From Sporosarcina koreensis (GTDB lineage: Bacteria > Bacillota > Bacilli > Bacillales_A > Planococcaceae), in the NCBI RefSeq assembly GCF_001531445.1, contig NZ_LQYA01000198.1, positions 20,891 to 84,890 on the forward strand: a stretch of DNA of 64,000 nucleotides. The letters run 5' to 3'. Of this stretch, positions 33,098-41,295 are shown one piece after another. The notes beneath the pieces were generated by a model that did not search any database, was not told the DNA's origin, and worked only from the letters and a program-made list of their open reading frames with translations. Both the position numbers and the translations under genes were made by a program. How positions within the stretch are numbered: position 1 is the stretch's first letter; each line of letters begins with the position of its first letter.

Positions 33098-34405
33098 ATG
33101 GCTGAAATCAAAGGGAAACAACTAAACTTAGGTGTTTTGCTGTATGGTTGCGGACACCACCAAGCTGCTTGGCTAATGCCCGACTCAAGTGTTGAGTGTA
33201 TTGGTGATATTTCCTATTATCAAAACTTGGCCAAGTTGGCGGAAAGAGGCCTACTAGACGTCGTATTCTTTGCGGATAATCAATCTTTTGTAGGCAAGGA
33301 TTGTAGTGATATGCCGGCATTTTGGTTTGATCCACTAATCAATTTAACAGCCATTTCCCAAGTGACAGACCATGTGGGGCTAGTTCCAACCATTTCAAGT
33401 ACTTTTTCTAATCCGTTTACAGCTTCTCGACAGCTTTTGAGTTTAGACCATATAACAAAAGGTCGTGTAGGTTGGAATCTTGTTACCTCAATGACTGATT
33501 TTGAAGCGAAGAATCATAGTATGGATAAACTGCCGTCTCATGATGAACGTTATGAAAAAGCAGATGAATTTGCCACTTTAATGAATCAGTTATTTCTTTC
33601 ATGGGATAGTAAAGAGTTCCTGCATCAACGTGAAGAGAAAAAGTTGATCAATCCTTCAAACATCTCGCCATTTCATCACGAAGGAACCTATTTTAAGGTG
33701 TGTGGACCGTCCACTACGCCTAAAAGTCCTCAAGGTAAACCGGTCGCAATGCAGGCAGGGGCGTCCAAACAAGGTATTGCATTAGCCGCAAAGCATGCTG
33801 ATGCAGTTTACTCAGTGTCGTGGAATTTCAAGCAAGCAAAAAGATTTCGAGAAAAAATAAATGAACAAGTTCAACAAAGCGAGAATAGCAACAGACATAT
33901 TAAAGTGTTCCCGGGCTTAGTAACCTATGTCGGCAAGTGTCGTGAAGAGGCTTTAGCCAAGAAAGCGGCATTAGATGTGCAATTACCTATTGAAACAGCT
34001 TTAAAACAGCTGAGTATTTTTATTCGGCAAGACTGCTCCAATTGGGCAATTGATGAAAAGGTTCCTCCATTGCCGCCTGTGGAGGAATTTACTGGACCAG
34101 TCGGCCGGTATGAGACGATAATAGAAATTATTAATGATACAAACCCTACAGTAAGGGAGTTATTAGGATATTTAAATGCTGGAGGAGGACATTTCACGCT
34201 CATCGGCACACCTGAAGAGATTGTCGATAAGATGGAGCTTTGGTTTGAAGCTGGGGTAGCCGATGGATTTAATCTTATGCCTCCCACATTGCCCGGTAGT
34301 TTAGAAGACTTTGTTGAATTAATAGTACCGGAGCTGCAAAAAAGAGGTCTTTTCAAAAACGATTATGAAGGTCATACCTTGCGTGAACATTTGGGACTAA
34401 CATAA
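33098..34405 (+). CDS. NtaA/SnaA/DszA-type FMN-dependent monooxygenase, TPP-regulated
   Basis: A 435-residue luciferase-like flavin monooxygenase. Family pieces are KQLNLGVLLYGCGHHQAAWL, LLDVVFFADNQ, VGLVPTISSTFSNPFTASRQ, GRVGWNLVTS and AMQAGASKQGIALAAKHADA. These enzymes use FMNH2 supplied by a separate reductase to oxidise N- or S-containing substrates such as nitrilotriacetate or dibenzothiophene sulfone. Position behind a TPP riboswitch with an SDR suggests a thiazole- or pyrimidine-related substrate from thiamine or an analogue (inference). GGGGTG precedes the ATG. No flavin reductase gene is adjacent. Confidence 0.88.
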   Translation: MAEIKGKQLNLGVLLYGCGHHQAAWLMPDSSVECIGDISYYQNLAKLAERGLLDVVFFADNQSFVGKDCSDMPAFWFDPLINLTAISQVTDHVGLVPTISSTFSNPFTASRQLLSLDHITKGRVGWNLVTSMTDFEAKNHSMDKLPSHDERYEKADEFATLMNQLFLSWDSKEFLHQREEKKLINPSNISPFHHEGTYFKVCGPSTTPKSPQGKPVAMQAGASKQGIALAAKHADAVYSVSWNFKQAKRFREKINEQVQQSENSNRHIKVFPGLVTYVGKCREEALAKKAALDVQLPIETALKQLSIFIRQDCSNWAIDEKVPPLPPVEEFTGPVGRYETIIEIINDTNPTVRELLGYLNAGGGHFTLIGTPEEIVDKMELWFEAGVADGFNLMPPTLPGSLEDFVELIVPELQKRGLFKNDYEGHTLREHLGLT

Positions 34406-34419
34406 TAAAAGATTGTCTT

Positions 34420-34835
34420 ATTTGTTGCCATAACAGTGATCAGCAAAGCACGATACGCAAGGTCTTCGAATACATGGAAATCGTCTTTGTAAATATCAAA
34501 CTTCAACATGCGTCCAGATACGGCCCTATGAATTCCGTGGAATTCACGGGCCATTTTTGTGTCTCCGATTGTTGCGGCAAGCAAGTCTTTCATCCGACTA
34601 AAAAGACTTGTGTAGTACTTTGGCGATTCCATAGGAGACTTGTAGTTAAGATCTTTAGATTCTAATAGAAATCTAGAAAGAGTAGCTTCGTCTGCCGGAA
34701 GTTGCTCGTTTTCCTCGTTCTCATGCGGTTTGTCGTCGTGATCACGGTCGTTCATTTCCCCCTGGTCATCGAATGGTAAAATGATGTAAATGTTAGCGCC
34801 AAGCCCGCTCATGACCGGTCTGATGTAACATTGCG
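34420..34835 (-). pseudogene. Truncated copy of the winged-helix gene at 41.3 kb
   Basis: The reverse frame contains IRPVMSGLGANIYIILPFDD and, later, REFHGIHRAVSGRMLKFDIY, very close to the middle of the 41296-42093 protein. Both the N-terminal winged helix and the C-terminal 60 residues are missing, and unrelated sequence replaces them at each end (match starts near 34420 and ends near 34835). The fragment is in the same orientation as the full copy 7 kb away. It lacks its own start and is probably inert. Confidence 0.8.
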
Positions 34836-34950
34836 GATGGAGGGCCTGTCCGTTCGCCAAGTCCTAAACCATCTGCAGTGTGGCACTTAATGCAGCCTTT
34901 TGGGTTGTGTGTTTCTCGGATCCGTCTACGATACATAAAATAAAAAACTC

Positions 34951-34979
34951 TTGACTTCCAAATTCAGATTATTTAAGAT
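34951..34979 (+). promoter_or_regulatory. Promoter of the ABC transporter / ferrochelatase-like operon
   Basis: TTGACT (34951-34956) and TAAGAT (34974-34979) with a 17-base spacer, a good sigma-A match. The start site would fall just before the first palindromic operator. Confidence 0.7.
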
Positions 34980-34995
34980 GAGGGAGGATTTAAAA

Positions 34996-35011
34996 GTTTC
35001 CTTAAGGAAAC
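34996..35011. promoter_or_regulatory. Palindromic operator copy 1 (MntR/DtxR-box-like)
   Basis: Perfect 16-bp palindrome GTTTCCTTAAGGAAAC placed near the expected transcription start. It resembles MntR/DtxR-family boxes recalled from Bacillales (core CCTTAAGG with flanking T/A runs). A metal-bound repressor here would block transcription. Confidence 0.6.
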
Positions 35012-35042
35012 AAAGTTGCGCGAGGGAAATTTTTTTGTTGTA

Positions 35043-35064
35043 AAAGTTTCCTTAAGGAAACTTT
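35043..35064. promoter_or_regulatory. Palindromic operator copy 2 (MntR/DtxR-box-like)
   Basis: The same core as copy 1 with matched AAA/TTT ends, giving a 22-bp perfect palindrome whose right end touches the GGAGGGGG ribosome site. The two centres are 50 bp apart, so cooperative binding on one DNA face is possible. Confidence 0.6.
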
Positions 35065-35080
35065 GGAGGGGGAAAATGGT

Positions 35081-36181
35081 ATGAAGAATGTTCAAGAGGA
35101 GGCTTCGGCAAAGGAAAGGAACACCTTTTCGGCAGTTTGGAAGTTTAGTAAACACCCTCTTGGGATGACTTTGCTTTTTGCCGTCCTTCTTGTGGCTCTT
35201 ATTGTCGGTGTTTCGCTCGGACCGGTCGTTGTGCCATTTACAGAGACGGTCCGGATTTTGTTAGCCTTCATGGGATTGCCGATAGAGGCGGAGTTCGCGA
35301 ATCAGCAATGGGTCATCATTACGGAGGTGCGCTTGCCACGGGTGTTGGTCGGCGGGCTTGTTGGTGCGGCGCTTGCGGTTTCCGGAGCTGCCATGCAAGG
35401 GTTGTTCAGGAATCCGCTCGTTGAACCCGGGTATGTCGGCGTTTCAAGCGGCGCTGCACTCGGCGCGGTATGCGCTATCTTTTTCGGGTGGACGGCGGTC
35501 AGCTCCTGGTTCCTCCCTGCTTCAGCATTTATCGGCGCCATTGTTGCGATGGTGACGATGCTGACAGTTTGGAAGTCGAGCCGGCAAAAGAGCGTCGCCA
35601 TGCTGTTACTACTTGGAATCGGCATTAATGCCTTTTTTTCTGCCATTATGAATGTGATGGTGGCGACGTCTAAAAATGAACAGGAGCTGCGGAGCATCAT
35701 CTATTGGTTGCAAGGCGGATTGGAGGCCCGCACGTGGGAGCATGTGTGGCTGATCGGCCTGCCGGTGATTGGCGGGGCAGTTTGTCTGTCGCTCTTTGGA
35801 CGTGAGTTGAATCTTCTGCTGTTGGGGGAGGACCAGGCGAAAAGTGCAGGTGTCAATGTGAGATGGACCCGGAATCTCGTCTTAGCATTGACTGCCCTTA
35901 TAACAGGAGCGGCGGTCGCCGTAAGCGGCATTATCGGATTCGTCGGATTGGTCGTGCCGCATATGATTCGTATCGTCGCCGGGCCGGATCATCGGTTTTT
36001 ATTGCCTGCAAGCGCCATCGGGGGAGCGGCATTCCTGATTTTCGCAGATCTTGTATCCCGGATGGTCATCCAGCCGATTACGCTTCAAGTGGGTGTCGTC
36101 TGTGCCATTATCGGCGCTCCGCTGTTCATTGTGTTGATTCTCAGGTCAAATAGGGGGGGCGCGTATGATTCAGGTGGATAA
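35081..36181 (+). CDS. FecCD/BtuC-family ABC transporter permease (haem/siderophore/cobalamin type)
   Basis: A 366-residue integral membrane protein with about ten helices. Family signatures are VRLPRVLVGGLVGAALAVSG, AMQGLFRNPLVEPGYVGVSS, GAALGAVCAI and, near the end, ITGAAVAVSGIIGFVGLVVP followed by HMIRIVAGPDHR. This is the homodimeric channel for haem, ferric siderophores or cobalamin. A longer frame from TTG 35063 overlaps the ribosome site; GGAGGGGG places the start at ATG 35081. It overlaps the ATPase gene by 17 bases. GC content is clearly higher than in the first 15 kb. Confidence 0.9.
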   Translation: MKNVQEEASAKERNTFSAVWKFSKHPLGMTLLFAVLLVALIVGVSLGPVVVPFTETVRILLAFMGLPIEAEFANQQWVIITEVRLPRVLVGGLVGAALAVSGAAMQGLFRNPLVEPGYVGVSSGAALGAVCAIFFGWTAVSSWFLPASAFIGAIVAMVTMLTVWKSSRQKSVAMLLLLGIGINAFFSAIMNVMVATSKNEQELRSIIYWLQGGLEARTWEHVWLIGLPVIGGAVCLSLFGRELNLLLLGEDQAKSAGVNVRWTRNLVLALTALITGAAVAVSGIIGFVGLVVPHMIRIVAGPDHRFLLPASAIGGAAFLIFADLVSRMVIQPITLQVGVVCAIIGAPLFIVLILRSNRGGAYDSGG

Positions 36182-36962
36182 GCTTGGGGTCCGTATTCAG
36201 CAGAAGGAGATTTTGCGCGATATTACGCTGCAAATCGGAAAAGGGGAATTCATCGGGTTGATCGGGCCAAATGGGAGCGGCAAATCAACCTTGTTGAAAT
36301 CATTGGCGAATTTATTGAAGACGACGTCGGGCAAGGTGCTGATTGAAGGACAGAATATACAATTGTTTAAACCGAAGCAGCTTGCCAAGCTCGTCAGTTA
36401 TGTCCCGCAGGATACGGCGATTGACTTCGATTTTACAGCGATCGACATCGTGAAGATGGGGCGACATGTCTATAGTTCGCTTTTTTCGTCGGATCAGCTC
36501 GATGATGTGCGGGAGGCCGAGGAAGCGATGCGGATGACCGGTGTCTTGCATATGAAAAACCGGTCGGTGTTGTCCTTGTCCGGTGGTCAGCGACAACTTG
36601 TGTTCATCGCAAAGGCGCTTGCGCAAAACACGCCGATCCTTTTTCTCGATGAACCAATTTCCGCGCTCGATATCCGTTTCCAGCTGAGTATCTTGAGCAT
36701 GCTGAAGCGGTTGGCGGATCAAGGAAAAACGATCATTGTCGTCCTGCATGATTTAAATTTGGCAGCCAGATATTGTTCCAAGATGCTCTTGCTATCGGAG
36801 GGCAGGCTGAAGCAGTTCGGAACGCCGGAGCAAGTGTTGTCGCAGCGGGTTGTCGATGCGACGTATGATGTCACGTCCGACATCCGTATGAATGCAGTCG
36901 TAGACGCCGTTTCAGTGACGGCAATTTCAACAACAGAGAAGGGTAGGATTCATATTGAATAA
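36165..36962 (+). CDS. ABC transporter ATP-binding protein (FecE/HmuV type)
   Basis: A 265-residue ATPase with Walker A GPNGSGKSTLLK (about 36-47), Q-loop VPQDTAIDFDF, signature LSLSGGQRQLV, Walker B ILFLDEPISALD and switch VLHDLNLA. It is the standard partner of FecCD permeases. The start overlaps the permease end and the end overlaps the binding-protein start, so the three proteins are translated together. Confidence 0.93.
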   Translation: MIQVDKLGVRIQQKEILRDITLQIGKGEFIGLIGPNGSGKSTLLKSLANLLKTTSGKVLIEGQNIQLFKPKQLAKLVSYVPQDTAIDFDFTAIDIVKMGRHVYSSLFSSDQLDDVREAEEAMRMTGVLHMKNRSVLSLSGGQRQLVFIAKALAQNTPILFLDEPISALDIRFQLSILSMLKRLADQGKTIIVVLHDLNLAARYCSKMLLLSEGRLKQFGTPEQVLSQRVVDATYDVTSDIRMNAVVDAVSVTAISTTEKGRIHIE

Positions 36963-37971
36963 AATCAAGTTTAGTATGATAGTGTTTATCTGCTGTTTTG
37001 TATTAGGTGCGTGTGCTGTTAACAATGCCGATATAGAGGAAGATACCATCAAGGCGGATCTCAAGGAAACGTCCGATGCGGAAAATAATGATGCGGAAGA
37101 GACTGGGTTTCCTGTGTCGGTCAACGTAGATGGAAAGGAAGTGACGATCCAGGAGAAGCCGCAGCGCATCTTGCCCCTTTCGCTTGATGGTGCGGAGATC
37201 GTCCTCGATTTAGTGGAGACAAACCGCGTCGTGGCCGTATCGAAAAGTGTGGCGGACCCGATGATTTCGACACAGGCCGAGAAGGCGGAGCTGATCGATG
37301 AGCGACTTGCGTCTGCAACAAACATCGACCCGGAGCAAATTCTATCCTATGACGTGGATCTGCTGCTGCTGACCAAAATGCATGGTCAAGAAGCCGATGC
37401 AGATCAATTGCTGCAGCAGGCCGGTGTTCCGATCCTTTCATTTGATACGGTGAAGACGGTCGATGATTTATTCACAAACATTGCCGTGATCGGGAAAGCG
37501 GTCGGGGAAAAGGAAAAAGCCGACGCGTTGATCAGCAGCATGAAAGTGGAGATGGAGCAGATTCAATCCGAGTTTCCAGCACAAGCGGAAAAGCCGACGA
37601 TTCTTGTCCTATCGGAAGTTGGACCGGGAACAGGGCCATATATGCTGGGGCCGACAAATATCTCTTATGATCTGATTAAAAAGGCGGGCGGTGAACCTGC
37701 AGTGAATCTCATTGGTCTCGATCGGACGACGAAAGCAGAGGTGGAGCAGGTCATCAAGATGGATCCGGACTTCTTGTTTTTGCTCGATTGGCAGGGGAAC
37801 GGCGAAGATGCGTACAAGGAATTGATGGATGCGCCTGGCTGGAACACATTAAAGGCTGTGCAAAATGGCCATGTGACAATTACCGAAGTGAAATACATCA
37901 TGAATCCGAATAAGGAAATTGTCCACGGGCTTAAGTTGATGGCGGAAACAATCAATGAGGCATTGGAATGA
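36955..37971 (+). CDS. Substrate-binding lipoprotein of the haem/siderophore ABC transporter
   Basis: A 338-residue protein starting at TTG 36955. The signal KFSMIVFICCFVLGACAVNN has the lipobox LGAC (Cys near 21). The mature part is a helical-backbone (FhuD/BtuF/HmuT-like) binding protein: RILPLSLDGAEIVLDLVETN, IDPEQILSYDVDLLLLTKMH, VPILSFDTVKTVDDLF and VILVLSEVGPGTGPYMLGP-like segments near 215-235. Together with the permease and ATPase it would import haem, a siderophore or another tetrapyrrole. No NEAT domain or transpeptidase-anchored receptor is near. Confidence 0.88.
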   Translation: MNKIKFSMIVFICCFVLGACAVNNADIEEDTIKADLKETSDAENNDAEETGFPVSVNVDGKEVTIQEKPQRILPLSLDGAEIVLDLVETNRVVAVSKSVADPMISTQAEKAELIDERLASATNIDPEQILSYDVDLLLLTKMHGQEADADQLLQQAGVPILSFDTVKTVDDLFTNIAVIGKAVGEKEKADALISSMKVEMEQIQSEFPAQAEKPTILVLSEVGPGTGPYMLGPTNISYDLIKKAGGEPAVNLIGLDRTTKAEVEQVIKMDPDFLFLLDWQGNGEDAYKELMDAPGWNTLKAVQNGHVTITEVKYIMNPNKEIVHGLKLMAETINEALE

Positions 37972-38900
37972 ATGCAGTTATTCTCTTCAGTTATGGCCAT
38001 TTGACGTCCATTGATGATTTGGAACCATTCTATAAGCATTTATTGCGTAAGCATTATTCGGAAGCGTCATTGGAGCGTGGGAAAGAACTTTTCAAGTCGC
38101 TAGGTACGCCGGATTCCCTGACGTCCATCACGAAGAGGATCGGGCGCGCGCTTAGCAAGCAGCTGTCAGATCAAACAGGGGAGCAATGGATGTTCTATAT
38201 TGGCGCCAAGCATTCACCTCCATTTGTTGAAGATGCTGTCCAACAATGCGCGATGGAAGGCGTAACAAGAATTTTGACGGTTCCCCTCACACCGCTTGCA
38301 TCCATAACGGGGACAAAGGTGTATGAACGTGAAGTGGAAAAGGCGGCGGAAGGAACAGGCATCGATGTGCTACATTTGGGCGCATACGGTGGAAAGCAGT
38401 TGTTCGTCGACGTTTTGGTGACACGGTTGTACGATGCCATTGAGTGGCTGCCGCAGGAAGTGAAGGGGCAAACGACAGTCGTTTTCACAGCCCATAGCAT
38501 GCCGGGCGTTGACCGGGTTCACTCCGAATTCATTGAACAATATAAAACCCTGGCTTCGTCTTTATGTAATGCGGCAGGTGTGGAAGACTACCGGATCGCC
38601 TATCGGAGCGGCGGACCGTCTCCTCAAAAATGGCTCGGCCCCGATGTGTTGGAGGTCATTGCCGATGAAGCGGATGAAGGGAGGAAGGCGATTGTCGCTT
38701 GCGAACTCCTTTCAATCATCGCTAATGCGGAAGTGATCCAGGAAATCGGCAGGGAAGCGAAACAGTTTGCCCATTCGAGGCAGATGGACTTCGTGCAAAC
38801 CGACTATTTGAACGATGGTTTTGACTTTGTGGAATGTCTGGCGGTCTTATGTGCCGAACGGCTGGAAACAGGAAAGGAGATGACTGAAATTACAGGGTGA
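37968..38900 (+). CDS. Ferrochelatase-like protein in the ABC transporter operon
   Basis: A 310-residue protein with ferrochelatase features: VVFTAHSMPGVDRVH with the catalytic His near 176, and YRIAYRSGGPSPQKWLGPDV matching the AYQSRxGxxxWLxP segment. The C-terminal metal-site region reads CELLSIIANAEVIQEIG where coproporphyrin ferrochelatases have a SDHLE-type motif, so the key Glu may be shifted or lost. It is shorter and more divergent than housekeeping CpfC/HemH. ATG 37968 overlaps the upstream stop (ATGA). Possible roles are metal insertion into, or iron removal from, an imported porphyrin. No hemE or hemY gene is adjacent. Confidence 0.75.
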   Translation: MNAVILFSYGHLTSIDDLEPFYKHLLRKHYSEASLERGKELFKSLGTPDSLTSITKRIGRALSKQLSDQTGEQWMFYIGAKHSPPFVEDAVQQCAMEGVTRILTVPLTPLASITGTKVYEREVEKAAEGTGIDVLHLGAYGGKQLFVDVLVTRLYDAIEWLPQEVKGQTTVVFTAHSMPGVDRVHSEFIEQYKTLASSLCNAAGVEDYRIAYRSGGPSPQKWLGPDVLEVIADEADEGRKAIVACELLSIIANAEVIQEIGREAKQFAHSRQMDFVQTDYLNDGFDFVECLAVLCAERLETGKEMTEITG

Positions 38901-38904
38901 TTCT

Positions 38905-38948
38905 AAAAAACTGCCAACGGGACCGCATGTTTTCCGTCGGCAGTTTTT
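38905..38948 (+). terminator. Terminator of the ABC/ferrochelatase-like operon
   Basis: Stem AAAAACTGCCAACGG / CCGTCGGCAGTTTTT with one mismatch, ending in a T run. Confidence 0.85.
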
Positions 38949-38989
38949 GATACCATCCGATGGCTGCCTGACATTTGTCAATGTAGATT

Positions 38990-39110
38990 GATTTGCCTTT
39001 ACCGATTCTTGATCACCGAGATGCAGCCGTCCGTTTCCAGGATGACGGCCTCCGCTTCTTCGAGCCTCTGACTGTGCCGCTTGCAGAAACATCAGGATGT
39101 ACAAGTATCC
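38990..39110 (-). pseudogene. Short remnant, possibly C-terminus of a DUF421-type protein
   Basis: The reverse strand reads EEAEAVILETDGCISVIKNR followed by a stop, like the end of YetF/DUF421 membrane proteins (ETDGxxSV). Nothing upstream is readable in frame and the start is gone. Confidence 0.3.
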
Positions 39111-39142
39111 GTGAAATAATTAATTAATTCGGTACTTGGCAC

Positions 39143-39706
39143 TTAGTGCTTAAGTTGGCTAATGGAGCCCATGAGAAAAGGTAGTATTGCTTCAAGGAAT
39201 GCTTCGCGCGAGATTGGTTTGTTTTCACCAATCCAAGAGCAGGTAGCACTATGAATGGACATAACAAGCATCGTTGCGATTATTTTATTTTCCTCCATCT
39301 TATTTAGCGGGGACAGCGAACTAATAATACCGATTAATTGATCTTTAATAGTATTTTCTGTTAAGAGGAGCACAGCTTGGTAATTGCGCCCGAACGTTGC
39401 TTTAAGTTCTTCAATTAATTTATCGAAAGAATCGATTAGTAAACGAAAGGTTTTTTCGTTGAGATCCGTTCGATCTTTAATTTTTTCGAATCCTTTGTTT
39501 CCCATCATTTCGTGTAATATCTTTTCAAGCAGTACGTATTTGTCAGAAAAGTGGCGGTAAAATGTAGCTCGATTGATGGTCGCGCGTACCGTAATGTCTT
39601 TTACGGTGACCGATTCAATGTCTTTTTCATTAATTAATTCAAGATAAGCATCGATAATTAGATTTCTTGTTCGCACAATTCGCGGGTCCTCTTGTAGATG
39701 CTCCAT
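39143..39706 (-). CDS. TetR/AcrR-family transcriptional regulator
   Basis: A 187-residue regulator. Residues 10-60 form the TetR HTH (RTRNLIIDAYLELINEKDIE, SVTVKDITVRATINRATFYR, HFSDKYVLLEKIL). The C-terminal part resembles the TetR_C group found in Firmicute regulators with YbfA-like ligands. AAGGAG precedes the ATG. It is divergent from a carboxymuconolactone decarboxylase-like gene, and two matching sequence elements in the shared promoter region are likely its operators. Confidence 0.9.
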   Translation of the reverse strand: MEHLQEDPRIVRTRNLIIDAYLELINEKDIESVTVKDITVRATINRATFYRHFSDKYVLLEKILHEMMGNKGFEKIKDRTDLNEKTFRLLIDSFDKLIEELKATFGRNYQAVLLLTENTIKDQLIGIISSLSPLNKMEENKIIATMLVMSIHSATCSWIGENKPISREAFLEAILPFLMGSISQLKH

Positions 39707-39742
39707 TTGATGATCACTCCTTATTTAGACAGTTGATTGGAA

Positions 39743-39758
39743 GTGTTGCTTACACAAC
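39743..39758. promoter_or_regulatory. Candidate TetR operator, regulator side
   Basis: GTGTTGCTTACACAAC, an imperfect inverted repeat (TGTTG...CAACA) located 37 bases before the tetR start. A near-identical element lies at 39822. Confidence 0.55.
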
Positions 39759-39821
39759 ATTTTAGACTTTTTAATGATTGTAAACCTTATTATTTCTTAT
39801 TACACTAAGTATAAACAACAT

Positions 39822-39837
39822 GTGTTGCTTAAACAAT
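39822..39837. promoter_or_regulatory. Candidate TetR operator, target side
   Basis: GTGTTGCTTAAACAAT, matching the 39743 element at 14 of 16 positions and placed 35 bases before the carboxymuconolactone decarboxylase-like gene. Confidence 0.55.
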
Positions 39838-39871
39838 AACTGTTTTATTGAATGAAAAAGGAGCAGAACAA

Positions 39872-40465
39872 ATGGAGCAAGTTCTTTATAAGAAAAAATT
39901 TACAGTGAAAGAGTTTTATAACGCACTTTACAAAGGAATTTGGACGTTTAAGTTTTTAAAGAAAAGTAAAAAAAGTGGGCAACTGTCTGAGCAATTTGTG
40001 AAAAGGATTATGCTCGCTGTTACTGAAGTGAATGGCTGTGAAGTGTGTTCTTATGCACATACGAAGACGGCTTTAGAAATGGGTATGGAAGAAAAGGAAA
40101 TACAACAGCTGCTAACTGGAGTGATGAATGATATCCCTGCTGATGAAATAAAGGCAATTCTATTTGCGCAACATTATGCTGATACGAAAGGAGACCCGAC
40201 GAAGGAATCATGGGATGATTTTTTTAGCGTTTACGGAGAGCAAACAGCGTTGGGTATACTAGGTGCAATCCGAATGATTATGCTTGGGAATAGTTATGGA
40301 ATTGCGCTAAGTGCGTATAAAAGCCGAATGAAAGGTGTGCCGATTAAAAAGTCGAGTTTATTTTATGAGATAAGAATGCTTTTAAGTTTGATTCCGTTGT
40401 TTCCGGCAGCCATCATACATGTGATTATTTTAAGACTTTTAAAGAGACCTGTTATTGAGTTTTAG
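39872..40465 (+). CDS. Carboxymuconolactone decarboxylase (CMD/AhpD)-like membrane-associated protein
   Basis: A 197-residue protein with the CMD/AhpD core VTEVNGCEVCSYAHTKTALE: the CxxC pair and the following His match the AhpD-like disulfide reductase centre. After GNSYGIALSAYKSR comes a hydrophobic C-terminal segment (IRMLLSLIPLFPAAIIHVII) that should anchor it in the membrane. It probably acts in peroxide or thiol stress defence, controlled by the divergent TetR protein. AAAAGGAG fixes the ATG at 39872; the longer TTG frame from 39848 contains the ribosome site. Confidence 0.8.
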   Translation: MEQVLYKKKFTVKEFYNALYKGIWTFKFLKKSKKSGQLSEQFVKRIMLAVTEVNGCEVCSYAHTKTALEMGMEEKEIQQLLTGVMNDIPADEIKAILFAQHYADTKGDPTKESWDDFFSVYGEQTALGILGAIRMIMLGNSYGIALSAYKSRMKGVPIKKSSLFYEIRMLLSLIPLFPAAIIHVIILRLLKRPVIEF

Positions 40466-40517
40466 TAATCAAAGTTTGTACCGTTTAGTACCAGGTATCG
40501 AAACAATTCACAATTAA

Positions 40518-40568
40518 ATGGGTGCCTGGTACTTGAATGTAAATATTGCTGATGTACCAGGCACCCGT
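40518..40568. repeat. Inverted repeat of the TGCCTGGTAC type
   Basis: GGGTGCCTGGTAC (about 40520-40532) and GTACCAGGCACCC (about 40554-40567) are inverted copies; a partial copy CCGGGTGCCTGGT lies near 41274. Such GTGCCTGG elements are scattered in Bacillales intergenic regions (recalled). Confidence 0.5.
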
Positions 40569-40593
40569 AAAGATGCCTGGAACCAATTATGTG

Positions 40594-41133
40594 CTACTTT
40601 ATAATTTTCAAGATTTGTTTAAACTCTTTCGCATTTGCTGATTCCAACAATTCATAAATGGCCATTTCCACGCTTGTTCCGAGAATGCCAAGGGCCTTCA
40701 TCTTCTCTAGTCCAAGTTGTTTATTTGCCAACGTGCGGGAAGATACGGCATCTTCAACGACTTGTACGTCAAAGTCAGAGTCTTTTAGATCGGCAGCTGT
40801 TTGGTAGACACATATATGCGTTTCGATGCCTGCAATGAGGATTTTCTGCCTCTGTGTCGCCCGCAGCGCATTCATAAACTCCTCAGTTTTACAGGCGCTA
40901 AACGTCATTTTAGGAATAGGTGCAAGTCCATCCAATTGTTCAGCCACTTTTTCCACAGTAGGTCCTAAACCATCTGGATACTGTTCGAGCCAAATAATCG
41001 GCACATCCAAAATCCGCAAACAGCTGATCAGCTTCCTCAAATTTTCGATTAACGCCTCACTGTCATGTACAATTTTAGCCAATTTCCCTTGAACGTCTAC
41101 TAGTACAAATACCGTTTGCTCTTTTGTAAACAT
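40594..41133 (-). CDS. Isochorismatase-family cysteine hydrolase
   Basis: A 179-residue isochorismatase-fold protein. Asp in VFVLVDVQGKLAKIV, Lys in PIPKMTFSAC and Cys in IAGIETHICVYQTAADL form the catalytic triad of the family. TAADL-SDFDVQVVEDAVSS is typical of the nicotinamidase-related YcaC branch. The substrate cannot be told; pyrazinamidase/nicotinamidase metal-ligand residues are not evident. The frame could start at 41190, but GGGGGC upstream of ATG 41133 and the loss of homology before it favour the shorter form. Confidence 0.85.
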   Translation of the reverse strand: MFTKEQTVFVLVDVQGKLAKIVHDSEALIENLRKLISCLRILDVPIIWLEQYPDGLGPTVEKVAEQLDGLAPIPKMTFSACKTEEFMNALRATQRQKILIAGIETHICVYQTAADLKDSDFDVQVVEDAVSSRTLANKQLGLEKMKALGILGTSVEMAIYELLESANAKEFKQILKIIK

Positions 41134-41295
41134 ATGAAATTCCAGCCCCCTTAGCAAGTAAGTATAATTGTTTGATTGTTCTCTATTCAATCATACCATG
41201 TTTCACCATTATTATCGGTCTAATCCATAGCCTCAGGGTTAGTACTAGGTACGGGAAAGAATTAGAAGTAACCGGGTGCCTGGTCTGAAAAATTC

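Noticed and set aside
33925-34356. 143-codon reverse frame inside the FMN monooxygenase gene
   Set aside because: Opposite-strand shadow of a well-supported gene.
36312-36749. Long reverse frame inside the ABC ATPase gene
   Set aside because: The forward gene has all ATPase motifs; the reverse frame is a shadow in GC-richer coding DNA.
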